In this document: one piece after another, positions 53,833 to 61,887 of the stretch | Numbering within the stretch: the first letter of the stretch is position 1 | Layout: each line of letters opens with the position of its first letter | Assembly (NCBI RefSeq): GCF_013371495.1 | Contig: NZ_JABWTA010000001.1 | Location: 248,001-312,000, forward strand | DNA: 64,000 nucleotides | Reading direction: 5' to 3' | From: Altererythrobacter lutimaris | GTDB taxonomy: Bacteria > Pseudomonadota > Alphaproteobacteria > Sphingomonadales > Sphingomonadaceae | Program-made: the position numbers and the translations under genes | The notes under the pieces: generated by a model | What the model saw: the letters and a program-made list of their open reading frames with translations, nothing else | The model's database searches: none | Told to the model about the DNA's origin: nothing

Positions 53833-53894
53833 ACACGCAGCATCAGAAAAGCGGATCCCGGTTTTTTTGAGCCACAGTCTAGTCCGCTGCGTGT
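53833..53894. repeat. Long-range inverted repeat downstream of pspC
   Basis: ACACGCAGC (53833-53841) and GCTGCGTGT (53886-53894): perfect 9-base arms 44 bases apart, beginning inside the last bases of pspC. Between them is a TTTTTTT run. It may extend the 3' structure of the pspC mRNA. Confidence 0.5.
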
Positions 53895-53912
53895 CAAAAT
53901 CGAAATAACCGG

Positions 53913-53932
53913 GAGGGGCCATTTGGCCCCTC
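53913..53932. terminator. Bidirectional stem-loop terminator between pspC and the SDR gene
   Basis: GAGGGGCC-ATTT-GGCCCCTC, an 8-base stem with a 4-base loop between two convergent genes. The flanking T-runs are weak on both strands. Confidence 0.7.
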
Positions 53933-53978
53933 TTGTGATTCTGGAGCGGCTACAGTCGAATAGCCGACAAGTCCGCCA

Positions 53979-54761
53979 TCACATGGCGCTAATGCCGCCA
54001 TCCAGTTTGAGCTCTGCTCCTGTCATGAAGCGGCTTTCATCACTCGCAAGATACAGCACTGCATTTGCGATATCATTCGGTTCCCCCACGAATTTCAGCG
54101 GGATTTGCCGCGCGAGCTTTTCGAGCAAGACGTCCTTCTCCAGCCCAGAATGCTTGGCTGTGCCATCGAGTATTGGCGTATCAACGAAAGTCGGATGCAC
54201 GGAATTACAGCGAATCTGCATGTTCTTCTTCGCACAATGAAGCGCGATCGACTTTGACAGCATCCAGACAGCAGCCTTGGAAGCATTGTAAGCAGGCATG
54301 GTGTCGCTTGCGATAAGGCCGGCGATTGAGCTGATATTGACGATAGAGCCTGGGGCATGCTCACGCATCAGCGGCAAGGCTTTCTGGCAGCCGTGGAAGA
54401 TCGAATCGACATTGACGGAAAAGCAGCGCTTCCAGTCCTCGAAGTCACAAGTTTCGATGTTGCCTGCAACGCCTATCCCGGCATTGTTGACGAGTACATT
54501 CAAACCGCCAAGCTTCTCGCGCGCAGCATCAACCGCTGCCTCCCAAGCGGCCGGATCAGTCACATCGTGCTGAATGGAAAAGGCTGTTCCGTCGCCCAAA
54601 GCTTCATTGATCAACGATGCTGTCTCTGCGGCGCCGTCGCCATTGATGTCCGTGCACAGCACTCGGGCGCCTTCTTGTGCGAGCAGGCTCGCATGCGCGC
54701 GGCCCAATCCTTGCGCCGCGCCTGTTACGAAAGCGAGTTTGCCGCTTACCCGTCCTGCCAT
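53979..54761 (-). CDS. SDR family oxidoreductase
   Basis: A 260-residue classical SDR. Motifs: TGAAQGLGRAHASLL, NNAGIGVAG, the catalytic Ser in NISSIAG and the Tyr-Lys pair in YNASKAA, ending GGISAM. The type resembles cyclic-alcohol and steroid dehydrogenases (linC- or cyclopentanol-dehydrogenase-like), but the substrate is not assignable. Last gene of the run lemA-TPM-TPM-nudix-SDR: ATG 54761 lies four bases after the nudix stop. Confidence 0.93.
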   Translation of the reverse strand: MAGRVSGKLAFVTGAAQGLGRAHASLLAQEGARVLCTDINGDGAAETASLINEALGDGTAFSIQHDVTDPAAWEAAVDAAREKLGGLNVLVNNAGIGVAGNIETCDFEDWKRCFSVNVDSIFHGCQKALPLMREHAPGSIVNISSIAGLIASDTMPAYNASKAAVWMLSKSIALHCAKKNMQIRCNSVHPTFVDTPILDGTAKHSGLEKDVLLEKLARQIPLKFVGEPNDIANAVLYLASDESRFMTGAELKLDGGISAM

Positions 54762-54765
54762 TTCC

Positions 54766-55323
54766 TCAATCCTCTTCGATAAATCCAGCTGTCAGCAGCA
54801 TGGCGATACGTACATCCACCGCATGCCCCTTCGCGCGCCAGTCCGCAACGAATTGCGCTAGCGAATTCAGCGGAATGCGGTGGACAGTTATGTTTTCGCC
54901 TTCCAATCCGCCGCCTTCGCTCACCTTGTTGAGGCCACGGGCGCGCAGCAAATGAAAGCTTTCCGAGACCATGCCGGGCGAAGAGTAGTATTCGCCCAGA
55001 TCGTCCATATGCGTCGCGCGATAGCCGGTCTCTTCTTCCAGCTCGCGCATCGCTGCATCTTCGGCGGCTTCGCCTTCGGCTCCGTCATCATCGCCGATCA
55101 GCCCGGCAGGAATCTCCAGCGAGACTTTCCCAAGCGGCACGCGGTATTGCTCGACGAGAATGACATGGCGGGACCCGTCAGGATCGGTGTCGATAGCTAG
55201 GATAGCTGCTGCACGAATGCCGCGCGCACGGCTCACATATTCCCAGCGGCCGCGTGTCTTCGCGGTAATGAATTTGCCTTGCCAGCGGACCTCCTCTGGC
55301 TTGTTGGCATCAGGATCACTCAT
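54766..55323 (-). CDS. NUDIX hydrolase, ADP-ribose pyrophosphatase type
   Basis: A 185-residue NUDIX enzyme. The Nudix box reads G-x5-E-x7-REUXEE-like as EDAAMRELEEETGYRATHMDDLG, and the IPAGLIGDDDGAEGE region precedes it. GSRHVILVEQYRVPLGKVSLEIPAG is typical for ADP-ribose and nucleoside-diphosphate sugar hydrolases. It presumably clears ADP-ribose or other nucleoside diphosphate derivatives. It begins 12 bases after the TPM protein and ends 4 bases before the SDR. Confidence 0.92.
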   Translation of the reverse strand: MSDPDANKPEEVRWQGKFITAKTRGRWEYVSRARGIRAAAILAIDTDPDGSRHVILVEQYRVPLGKVSLEIPAGLIGDDDGAEGEAAEDAAMRELEEETGYRATHMDDLGEYYSSPGMVSESFHLLRARGLNKVSEGGGLEGENITVHRIPLNSLAQFVADWRAKGHAVDVRIAMLLTAGFIEED

Positions 55324-55334
55324 GGCAGCGGCGT

Positions 55335-56027
55335 TTAGACTTCAATCAGGCGGTCGGGCAACTCATTCTGATCGTCTTCTTCGCGGGGGAATTGCTCTGA
55401 CAGAACCTCACCCACATCGCGCGCACCCGCTGCGAGCCCTTCAGCGATTTCGCCGCGCCTGATGTGCTCCAGCATGTCAGCCATCGCTTGGCCCCAAACC
55501 TCGGCGTTTACTTTCTCTGCAATCGGCTCGTCCGCCACGATTTCCGCGCGGTGTTCGCGCATCGATAGGTACAGCAATACTCCGGTTCGGCCATGCGTGC
55601 GCCGTTCTGCGCCAACCTTAAAGTGGGTGATCGCGGCGTCATGCGCGCGAGCGGTCTTCACAGGGGAGGGGATGAGCGCGAATTTGAGCGGTTGCCAGAG
55701 CTGCACGGCCCATGTGAGCGCAAAACTGATAAGCCCAAGTCCGATTGTCATGCTCGCAAGCTGGCCGGTGGTCCATTCATGTGCCCAGCCGCCGAAGATC
55801 GGTCCAATCACCAGCGTATCCCACAGGCTCATAAAGGATTGAGGGAAGAGCGCGAACAGGCTCATCACAGTAAACGAGACAGTGACTGCCCAGACGAGCG
55901 CTACATCTGTGTAACCATCGCTCCGGTCTGCAAGGACAGTGACGATTTCACCGCTGGTCTTCAGCTCGGCAGCTGCAACAGCGTCTGAAACGATCTTGTG
56001 CTGATCCTGATTGAGATAGCGTCCCAT
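55335..56027 (-). CDS. TPM-domain membrane protein (COG3762-like)
   Basis: A 230-residue protein with two hydrophobic segments near residues 42-115 and a C-terminal TPM-type domain (GRTGVLLYLSMREHRAEIVADEPIAEKV). TPM domains are membrane-linked phosphatase-like folds of unknown substrate. It lies 3 bases after the Gly-rich TPM protein, and this lemA-TPM-TPM order is conserved in many bacteria. A Glu/Asp-rich tail (EEDDQNELPDRLIEV) ends the protein. Confidence 0.85.
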   Translation of the reverse strand: MGRYLNQDQHKIVSDAVAAAELKTSGEIVTVLADRSDGYTDVALVWAVTVSFTVMSLFALFPQSFMSLWDTLVIGPIFGGWAHEWTTGQLASMTIGLGLISFALTWAVQLWQPLKFALIPSPVKTARAHDAAITHFKVGAERRTHGRTGVLLYLSMREHRAEIVADEPIAEKVNAEVWGQAMADMLEHIRRGEIAEGLAAGARDVGEVLSEQFPREEDDQNELPDRLIEV

Positions 56028-56030
56028 CGC

Positions 56031-56858
56031 CTACCAACCTCCCGAGGCGCCGCCGCCACCGAAACTGCCGCCACCGCCGGAGAAACCTCCGCCAAAGCCG
56101 CCACCAAAGCCGCCGCCTCCGCCGCCCCAGTCATCACCGCCGGACATGGCGCCTCGCACGATGGCAGAGCCGACTTCCCAAAGGATGATGTCGCCGACCG
56201 TGTCGCCAAAGTCGCGCCCGCGACCGCGATAGCGCCTTTTGCGGCCTCTACCGCGCAGCATGGGCAGGATGAAGAAAAAGAAGAAAATCGCGAACCAGAA
56301 CAGCGCGCCAATTGGGAAGCCACCATCTTTGCTGCGTTGCTTGCCGGCGTCTTGCGCGATAGCGCGCGCTTGGTCTTCGGGAAGCTGCAATTGTTGAATG
56401 ATGGCATCTGTACCCGCGACAATGCCGCCGGGATAATCGTCAGCGCGAAAGCGCGGGACGATCTGGTTTTGGATGATCAAGGCAGACAACGCGTCAGTTA
56501 AATAGCCCTCAAGGCCATAGCCGACTTCAATGCGTACCTTACGCTCATTTGGAGCAACAATGAGTAGCGCACCGTCATTGCGCTCTTCATTGCCGATGCC
56601 CCACTCCCGTCCTAGCCGATAACCGTAATCGCCGATCTCATAGCCTTGCAGGTCGGACACTGTAACGACGACAAGCTGACGCTGAGACTCGTCCTCTAGT
56701 ATTGCGAGCTTTGCAGTCAGTTCCGTTTCCTGCGTTGGCGTGAGCAAGTCCGCTTGATCCACGACTTGTCCTGTGAGCTCAGGAAAATCCTGCGCTGACA
56801 GTGGCGTCGCAAGTAGGGCCGCAAGAGCTGCGGCGAAAATTACGAGGGAACGCAGCAC
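56031..56858 (-). CDS. Exported TPM-domain protein with Gly-rich tail (YgcG-like)
   Basis: A 275-residue protein: a signal peptide (LAALLATPLSAQD), a periplasmic TPM domain starting FPELTGQVVDQADLLTP and including NDGALLIVAPNERKVRIEVGYGLEG, a membrane helix (FWFAIFFFFFILPMLRG) and a C-terminus of Gly/Ser repeats (GGDDWGGGGGGFGGGFGGG-type). The Gly-rich end probably lies in the cytoplasm and is disordered. It follows lemA by 3 bases. Confidence 0.9.
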   Translation of the reverse strand: MLRSLVIFAAALAALLATPLSAQDFPELTGQVVDQADLLTPTQETELTAKLAILEDESQRQLVVVTVSDLQGYEIGDYGYRLGREWGIGNEERNDGALLIVAPNERKVRIEVGYGLEGYLTDALSALIIQNQIVPRFRADDYPGGIVAGTDAIIQQLQLPEDQARAIAQDAGKQRSKDGGFPIGALFWFAIFFFFFILPMLRGRGRKRRYRGRGRDFGDTVGDIILWEVGSAIVRGAMSGGDDWGGGGGGFGGGFGGGFSGGGGSFGGGGASGGW

Positions 56859-56861
56859 CGC

Positions 56862-57461
56862 TCAGTTCGACGTCATGTCGAGCTGCGGTGCTTCCTCAGC
56901 GCCTTCAGTGACCGACGTGTACGGCTCCAGCGGCTCGGCGCCATGGATGATGTTAGCGCCAATCGTGTCCGGGAAGGTGCGGATGGTCGTGTTGTACTGA
57001 CGGACCGCTTCATTGTAGTCGCGGATGGCCACAGCGATGCGGTTTTCTGTGCCTTCGAGTTGGCTCTGAAGTGTGATGTAATTCTGTGTGGACGTGATCT
57101 GCGGATAGGCTTCAAAGCTTGCCAGCAGACGTCCGAGACCCTGACTCAGCTGCCCCTGTGCGGCGGCGAATTCCTGCATTTTGCTCGCATCGCCAAGGTC
57201 GTCAGCCGAGATATTGACGCTAGTCGCTTTCGCGCGTGCCTCAGTAACCTCAGTCAAGATTGCGCGCTCATTTTCCGCCGCGCCCTGAGCAACTTCAGCA
57301 AGGTTAGGGATGAGGTTTGCGCGGCGCTGGAATTGCGCCTCGACATCGGCCCATTTAGCCTTCGCGTTCTCTTCAGCTGCAGGGACAGAGTTTATCCCGC
57401 AAGCGGACAATGTGAGCGAAGCCGCAGCGACGAGCACGATGCGGCGGACAGCGGTAAACAT
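56862..57461 (-). CDS. lemA: LemA family lipoprotein
   Basis: A 199-residue LemA protein with a lipobox (LTLSACG), then the family segment NAKAKWADVEAQFQRRANLIPNLAEVAQG and NYITLQSQLEGTENRIAVAIRDYNEAVRQYN. The domain is a long alpha-helical bundle; its function is unknown. ATG 57461 has GAGGGG nine bases upstream. The extra upstream 25 codons would lack a signal sequence. First gene of a five-gene run on the minus strand. Confidence 0.93.
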   Translation of the reverse strand: MFTAVRRIVLVAAASLTLSACGINSVPAAEENAKAKWADVEAQFQRRANLIPNLAEVAQGAAENERAILTEVTEARAKATSVNISADDLGDASKMQEFAAAQGQLSQGLGRLLASFEAYPQITSTQNYITLQSQLEGTENRIAVAIRDYNEAVRQYNTTIRTFPDTIGANIIHGAEPLEPYTSVTEGAEEAPQLDMTSN

Positions 57462-57626
57462 AAGCGAATTCCCCTCAAAATTTCGGATGCGAACGTTGCG
57501 CAAAGCGACACGACCTGTGTTAGCAATATAGGTCACCCTTGTGGATATTCAAGGTGCTGAAAGTCTTGGCAAGTCTGCCAAGGAATGCAATTGTCGGACG
57601 TCTTTTGGGAAGAGAGTGAGGGACCC

Positions 57627-58052
57627 ATGCTTACAGAATTCAAGGATTTCATTGCCAAGGGCAACGTCATGGAGTTGGCGGTTGCTGTTATCATTGCAGG
57701 TGCATTCGGCGTGATTGTCGCGTCGATGACGTCAGACCTGATCATGCCGCTGGTTGGCGCGATCTTTGGCGAAGTTGACTTTAGCGACAAATATATCGTG
57801 CTGAGCGGTGACATCGAAGCCGGCATGAGCCTGGAAGCTGCGCGTGAAGCTGGCGCGAACGTCCTTGCCTGGGGCGCGTTCCTAACATCGGTGATCAACT
57901 TTGTGATCCTCGCCTTCATCATCTTCTTGCTGGTTCGCTATGCCAACAAGGCGAAGGCCGCAATGGAGAAGCCGGAAGAAGCACCTGAAGAGGATGCAGG
58001 TCCGACGGAGATAGAATTGCTTCAGGAAATCCGTGACGCATTGAAGAAGTAG
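57627..58052 (+). CDS. mscL: Large-conductance mechanosensitive channel MscL
   Basis: A 141-residue homopentameric channel that opens on membrane tension during osmotic downshock. TM1 (AVAVIIAGAFGVIVASMTSDLIMPLVGAI) and TM2 (AWGAFLTSVINFVILAFIIFLLVRYANKA) are standard. The N-terminal amphipathic helix (TEFKDFIAKGN) and acidic C-terminal helix (TEIELLQEIRDALKK) are present. ATG 57627 follows GAGGG. A strong stem-loop follows 50 bases after the stop and overlaps the putative ssrA promoter. Confidence 0.97.
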   Translation: MLTEFKDFIAKGNVMELAVAVIIAGAFGVIVASMTSDLIMPLVGAIFGEVDFSDKYIVLSGDIEAGMSLEAAREAGANVLAWGAFLTSVINFVILAFIIFLLVRYANKAKAAMEKPEEAPEEDAGPTEIELLQEIRDALKK

Positions 58053-58091
58053 GTGTCTGGGGGTGGTCAAATCCACCTCAACCACTTTCAC

Positions 58092-58119
58092 TTCACATTA
58101 AGCGGGCAGGGCCTATATA
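58092..58119 (+). promoter_or_regulatory. Putative ssrA promoter overlapping the mscL terminator
   Basis: TTCACA (58092-58097), 16 bases, TATATA (58114-58119). The -10 is in the loop of the mscL terminator. A start near 58126 would begin the transcript with GCCCG-TTTTTG-CGGGC, an alternative hairpin. Confidence 0.5.
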
Positions 58120-58135
58120 GGTCCTGCCCGTTTTT
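58103..58135 (+). terminator. Intrinsic terminator of mscL, with CTATATAG in the loop
   Basis: CGGGCAGG (58103-58110) pairs with CCTGCCCG (58123-58130) followed by TTTTT. The inner 10 bases CCTATATAGG are themselves symmetric, extending the stem. Confidence 0.85.
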
Positions 58136-58136
58136 G

Positions 58137-58460
58137 CGGGCTATGGCGATAAATTGCGCTGTGTAATAGATGCAAGGGACCCGGGGGCAGTACCCGGCGG
58201 CTCCACCATAAAGCCCGGAAATCGAACGAGAAATCCGGGCCTCATGAAGGGGCCGAACTAGGATCGACCTGTGTTGAAAAGCAGTGTTTTTGCCCGGGCT
58301 GAGTAACCCGTAAAACTGTTCAAAACTCATAAGTGCAAACGATAACGAAGCACTCGCTCTCGCAGCGTAATGTGACGGCCTAACGGCCTGAATTTACAAA
58401 GCTAAAGCGCGGTTGGACCCACCGGGCAACAGAAGCGGATTCCGGGGCTCCGGGGGTAGC
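58137..58460 (+). ncRNA. ssrA: tmRNA (ssrA), circularly permuted two-piece form
   Basis: The ends are approximate. The acceptor piece comes first and ends in CGGCTCCACCA at 58208. An intervening segment with a 7-base stem (GCCCGGA at 58213-58219 / TCCGGGC at 58234-58240) follows. The coding piece starts GGGGCCG near 58249. GGGGCCG pairs with CGGCTCC to form the acceptor stem, with the G3-U70 wobble pair that alanyl-tRNA synthetase needs. The tag ORF at 58335-58370 encodes ANDNEALALAA then stop. The permuted order is typical of alphaproteobacteria. It rescues stalled ribosomes with SmpB. Confidence 0.95.
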
Positions 58461-58629
58461 TAGCAACAGAAACCCCCACTTCCACTTCGCGCAAATTCCG
58501 CCAAATCGGCCTGCAAACCGCACTTTGCTGCGCTTCCTGTGCTTACGACCCATGATGGTCGTTGCGCGCCGGTTCTCGCAAAGCACTTTTTTCGGTTCGA
58601 TGTGACGAAATTTTTCTCGAAGTGGCCAT

Positions 58630-59178
58630 TCACACCGCGACGATGAACTCCACGCCCAGTCGGGTCTGGATATTGCGCTTTTCCAGATCGCCACCGATCG
58701 CTTCACCGTTTTCGAACGCTTCGAGATTGGCGTTGGTTTCGCGGCGCAAAAACACTGCAATGTCTGCTTCTCTTTCAATCGCGAAGGGAAACTCATGCCA
58801 AGTGCCTAAGTCGAGCATCACGCCCGCGTTCCCGTCGAAAGTGAATGCGCGAACGGCGTCCACATCGGGTACATTCTTCTCATTGGGTGGCGCGACCACA
58901 AGATGAAACGCCTGGCCGTTGACCGGCATGAACACTTGCGTGTGTTTGAAGTGCCGCTCCATCCAAATAACACTCAACGGGCGAATGTAAGTGCGAGCAA
59001 CGGAGATGGTCGCTTCCTCGTCTGTGACCATACCTGGAATGTCCCATACCGCGACCGCATCGTCATAGAACTTGGTGCCGCGACCGGCACTTTCATCGGG
59101 ACGGATCAGCTTGCCAAATGGAGCGAAGTTGTCTTCATTGGCCGCTACCGGCTCGAGCGTGATTTGCTGTAACGTCAT
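58630..59178 (-). CDS. allA: Ureidoglycolate lyase
   Basis: A 182-residue protein of the ureidoglycolate lyase family, which splits ureidoglycolate to glyoxylate and urea at the end of purine/allantoin breakdown. Evidence: NFAPFGKLIRPDE near the N-terminus, WMERHFKHTQVFMPVNGQAFHLVVAPP, and LDLGTWHEFPFAI, which carry the family's metal-site positions. The glyoxylate product could feed malate synthase at the right end of the window, although that is an inference. No other purine catabolic genes are adjacent. Confidence 0.9.
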   Translation of the reverse strand: MTLQQITLEPVAANEDNFAPFGKLIRPDESAGRGTKFYDDAVAVWDIPGMVTDEEATISVARTYIRPLSVIWMERHFKHTQVFMPVNGQAFHLVVAPPNEKNVPDVDAVRAFTFDGNAGVMLDLGTWHEFPFAIEREADIAVFLRRETNANLEAFENGEAIGGDLEKRNIQTRLGVEFIVAV

Positions 59179-59220
59179 TGTGAGGAAGAAACGCGGCGAA
59201 TGCCGATCGCGTTCCTCGGC

Positions 59221-59478
59221 TTAGTTTTGAGCGTCTGCTGCCTCCGCCCGCGCGCTCTCTTTCGCTTCCTGCTCATAGCGCAAGGCATCGAGAATTTTTG
59301 CGCCTCCGAGGAAAACGGCGCCTGCAGTGAGTGCAAACAGCACCCAGCCAATCTTGCCGGGATACTCGACCGTATAATGCGCGCCGCGCGTCATCGCGCC
59401 AAGGGCCAGCGCGTAGATGATCAAATACGCTTCCCAACGGTTCTTGATCACAAACAGCCGACCAATCTTGCGCAGCAT
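59221..59478 (-). CDS. Small membrane protein of unknown function
   Basis: An 85-residue protein with two hydrophobic segments (YLIIYALALGAMTRGAHYTV and IGWVLFALTAGAVFLGGAKIL) and a short Ala/Glu-rich tail. The N-terminal MLRKIGRLFVIKNRWEAY is conserved in character with small proteins seen in sphingomonads. ATG 59478 has AGGA six bases upstream. The gene stands alone; function unknown. Confidence 0.75.
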   Translation of the reverse strand: MLRKIGRLFVIKNRWEAYLIIYALALGAMTRGAHYTVEYPGKIGWVLFALTAGAVFLGGAKILDALRYEQEAKESARAEAADAQN

Positions 59479-59595
59479 ACCCGTCCTTTCGTTAACGATT
59501 TGTCCTGCAAACCCCATGCCAAGAACGGTTTTCTGCGGGGTTCGAAGGTTAACGAGGGATCAAGTGTAAAGCGGACCGACGTGGTGTCTAGCGCA

Positions 59596-60864
59596 TTAAC
59601 CAAGTTCCGTGAGATCGAGCACTTCTAGCAATGCAAAACGTGCGTTGCGGATGGCTTGATCGAGCGCGGGCTGACCAAGATCATCGGGGTCGATATGTTC
59701 GGGCCAATGCGCCGCAATGATGGCTTCCATTGCGTCCGCTCTGGCCTCGCTGAGTAGGAAGCGTTGATCGACTTTTGAAGGATCGCAGACCACTCGCAGG
59801 CGAAGGCAAGCCGGGCCGCCGCCATTGGCCATGCTCTGACGAACATCGACTGGCACGACTTCGCGGATAGGCCCATTAGTTGCAAGCATGCCTTCAAGAT
59901 AGCTCCACACACGGGCGTTTTCGCGACATTCTTCCGGCACCACGAGCGCCATGCCGCCCTCCGGCCTCGTGACTAGCTGGGCGTTGAAGAGATAGCTCGA
60001 GATCGCGTCAGCAAGGCTCACCGCACTGTCTGGGACTTCGACCACTTGCAGCGCGGGAAAGGCCTCGCGGATCGCATCATATGCGGCCTGACGATCCGCA
60101 AAAGCAAGCTCGTGCGCGAAGATCGTGTCGCCATTGGCTACCGCCACAACGTCGTTGTGGAAGGCGCCAGCTTCGATGGCGACAGGGTTTTGCTCGATAA
60201 ATACCGTTTTTGCCGGGTCTAGGCCGTGGAGCCGCGCAACCGCCCGGCTTGCTTCAATGTGCTGACGTGCGGGGAACTTGCCGCTGCCACGCTCGGCGAG
60301 CGAACGACCGTAAACGAACACTTCCACGCCCTGCTGGTCATGATCGGTGCAAAGCCGCATATGGTTGGCCGCGCCTTCATCTCCGAATGTGTCGGGTACA
60401 GGGTGATGCACACTGAAATGCTCGTCATCTGCAAAGGCAAGATCGAGCATGCGTTTCGTGTCCGGCCATTCCTGGGCGCGGTGCACCATTGTGACCAGGT
60501 TCGCAGGCGTCAGATGACACCTGCCGTCTGCTGTATCGGGCGCCGGGCTGACTGTCGCTGCATTCGCGGTCCACATGCTGCTGGCTGAGTACGCCGCTGC
60601 GAGCATCGCTGGATTGTTCTCTGCGCCTTTGCCAAGCTGCTCGAGCAGTGCGCCGTTGGGGCGAGGCAAGGGCAACAGAAACCCTTGATGGCCAAAGCGT
60701 GCAAGATTGCCGCGCATCTTGGCAAGGCCCTGCAATGCAGCCGCGCGCGGATAGCTCGTCTGGCCCTGGTGCTTCGCGCTTGCCACATTACCAAGGCTCA
60801 GCCCGGCATAGTTGTGGCTCGGCCCGACAATCCCGTCGAAATTGATTTCAACCAATTTGCTCAA
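59596..60864 (-). CDS. astB: N-succinylarginine dihydrolase
   Basis: A 422-residue enzyme of the arginine succinyltransferase (AST) pathway. It converts N2-succinylarginine to succinylornithine, CO2 and 2 NH3. Family marks: EINFDGIVGPSHNYAGLSLGN, MWTANAATVSPAPD, and the C-terminal MANGGGPACLRLRVV (with catalytic Cys). The start is not ATG: TTG 60864 has GGAG nine bases upstream and is preferred, GTG 60879 is an alternative. It overlaps the astA stop by about four bases, so astA-astB are coupled. Confidence 0.95.
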   Translation of the reverse strand: MSKLVEINFDGIVGPSHNYAGLSLGNVASAKHQGQTSYPRAAALQGLAKMRGNLARFGHQGFLLPLPRPNGALLEQLGKGAENNPAMLAAAYSASSMWTANAATVSPAPDTADGRCHLTPANLVTMVHRAQEWPDTKRMLDLAFADDEHFSVHHPVPDTFGDEGAANHMRLCTDHDQQGVEVFVYGRSLAERGSGKFPARQHIEASRAVARLHGLDPAKTVFIEQNPVAIEAGAFHNDVVAVANGDTIFAHELAFADRQAAYDAIREAFPALQVVEVPDSAVSLADAISSYLFNAQLVTRPEGGMALVVPEECRENARVWSYLEGMLATNGPIREVVPVDVRQSMANGGGPACLRLRVVCDPSKVDQRFLLSEARADAMEAIIAAHWPEHIDPDDLGQPALDQAIRNARFALLEVLDLTELG

Positions 60865-61877
60865 CGTGTGACGCTCCACACTTTGTCGCCGGTCTTCACA
60901 TCGAGGAGATCAGCGGCGGCTGAATCAACTGCAATTGAGCCGTCTGCGTTAATCGTTCTTGCGCCGTAGCAAGCGCGGAAGTCGGACAGCTTTCCGCAAG
61001 CCAAGATTGCCCGTTCGCCTTCCTGACAATCAACGTCCGAAATTGTGAGCTCTGAGGACTCAGCGACGCTCTTCACGCTGTCAGTGGGTGCGATCATGGT
61101 TGGGCCGCCATCGAAAATGTCGACATAGCCCTCATAGCGAAAGCCTTCGTTCTCCAACATCCGCATGGCTGCCCGGCCAGTTGGGTGCGGCACGCCAATC
61201 ACACTGCGAGCATCATCGTCCAGCATGGCGATATAAACCGGGTGCTTGGGCATCAGGTCCGCGATAAACTGGTTGCCGTTGATCGCGTTGAAATAGTCTG
61301 CGTCCTGGAAGCTCATCCCGAAGAAACGCCCTGCCACGCCGTCCCAGAAAGGCGATCCACCGCGTTCATCGATAATCCCGCGCAGCTCTGCCAGCACCCG
61401 GTCGGCAAAGCGCGTGCGGTGCATAGCGATGAAAAGGTAACGACTGCGCGCCAGCAATAAGCCAAGCCCGCCGGCGCGTTCATTGGGGTGCAGGAACAGC
61501 CCGCCGACTTCGCTTGACCCTTCCAGATCTGTCACAAGGCTCAGCAGTTCGGCGCGGACTGTCCGGTCGAGCTCCTGACTGTACTGGGTGAGTGTGTTCA
61601 GGCGATAAGAATAGAACGGCCATTGCTGTCCGACTTGGGTCATCAATTGGCAAGTGCCGCGGATTGCGCCGGTTTCTGCATGCTCAAGCACAAGGACGAA
61701 TTGCTCATCGACGAGCTCGTCAGCGGTGTTGGCAAATGCGTCTTCCGCGCGCTCCAGCTTGCCGCCCAAAGCCTTGCGATCAGCTGGCAGATTGGTGAAC
61801 CCGCCGCCGGTCAGCTTCGCCATCTCGTAAAGCGGCTCAAGGTCTGAGGCGCGAGCGGCCCGCAGTCTGAAACTCAT
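60861..61877 (-). CDS. astA: Arginine N-succinyltransferase
   Basis: A 338-residue acyltransferase that uses succinyl-CoA to succinylate arginine, the first step of the AST pathway. Signatures: FRLRAARASDLEPLYEMAKLTGGGFTNLPADR, LFLHPNERAGGLGLLLARSRYLFIA, and FVYEGYVDIFDGGPT-like YEGYVDIFDGGPTMIAP. ATG 61877 is the natural start. It lies 10 bases after the M20 hydrolase gene and overlaps astB, so all three are one operon. astC, astD and astE are not in the window. Confidence 0.96.
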   Translation of the reverse strand: MSFRLRAARASDLEPLYEMAKLTGGGFTNLPADRKALGGKLERAEDAFANTADELVDEQFVLVLEHAETGAIRGTCQLMTQVGQQWPFYSYRLNTLTQYSQELDRTVRAELLSLVTDLEGSSEVGGLFLHPNERAGGLGLLLARSRYLFIAMHRTRFADRVLAELRGIIDERGGSPFWDGVAGRFFGMSFQDADYFNAINGNQFIADLMPKHPVYIAMLDDDARSVIGVPHPTGRAAMRMLENEGFRYEGYVDIFDGGPTMIAPTDSVKSVAESSELTISDVDCQEGERAILACGKLSDFRACYGARTINADGSIAVDSAAADLLDVKTGDKVWSVTR

Positions 61878-61887
61878 AGTCGAAAAC

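Noticed and set aside
58380..58796. 138-codon minus-strand ORF over the end of ssrA
   Set aside because: It overlaps the tmRNA coding piece and the end of the ureidoglycolate lyase gene; it is GC- and Arg-rich with no domain.
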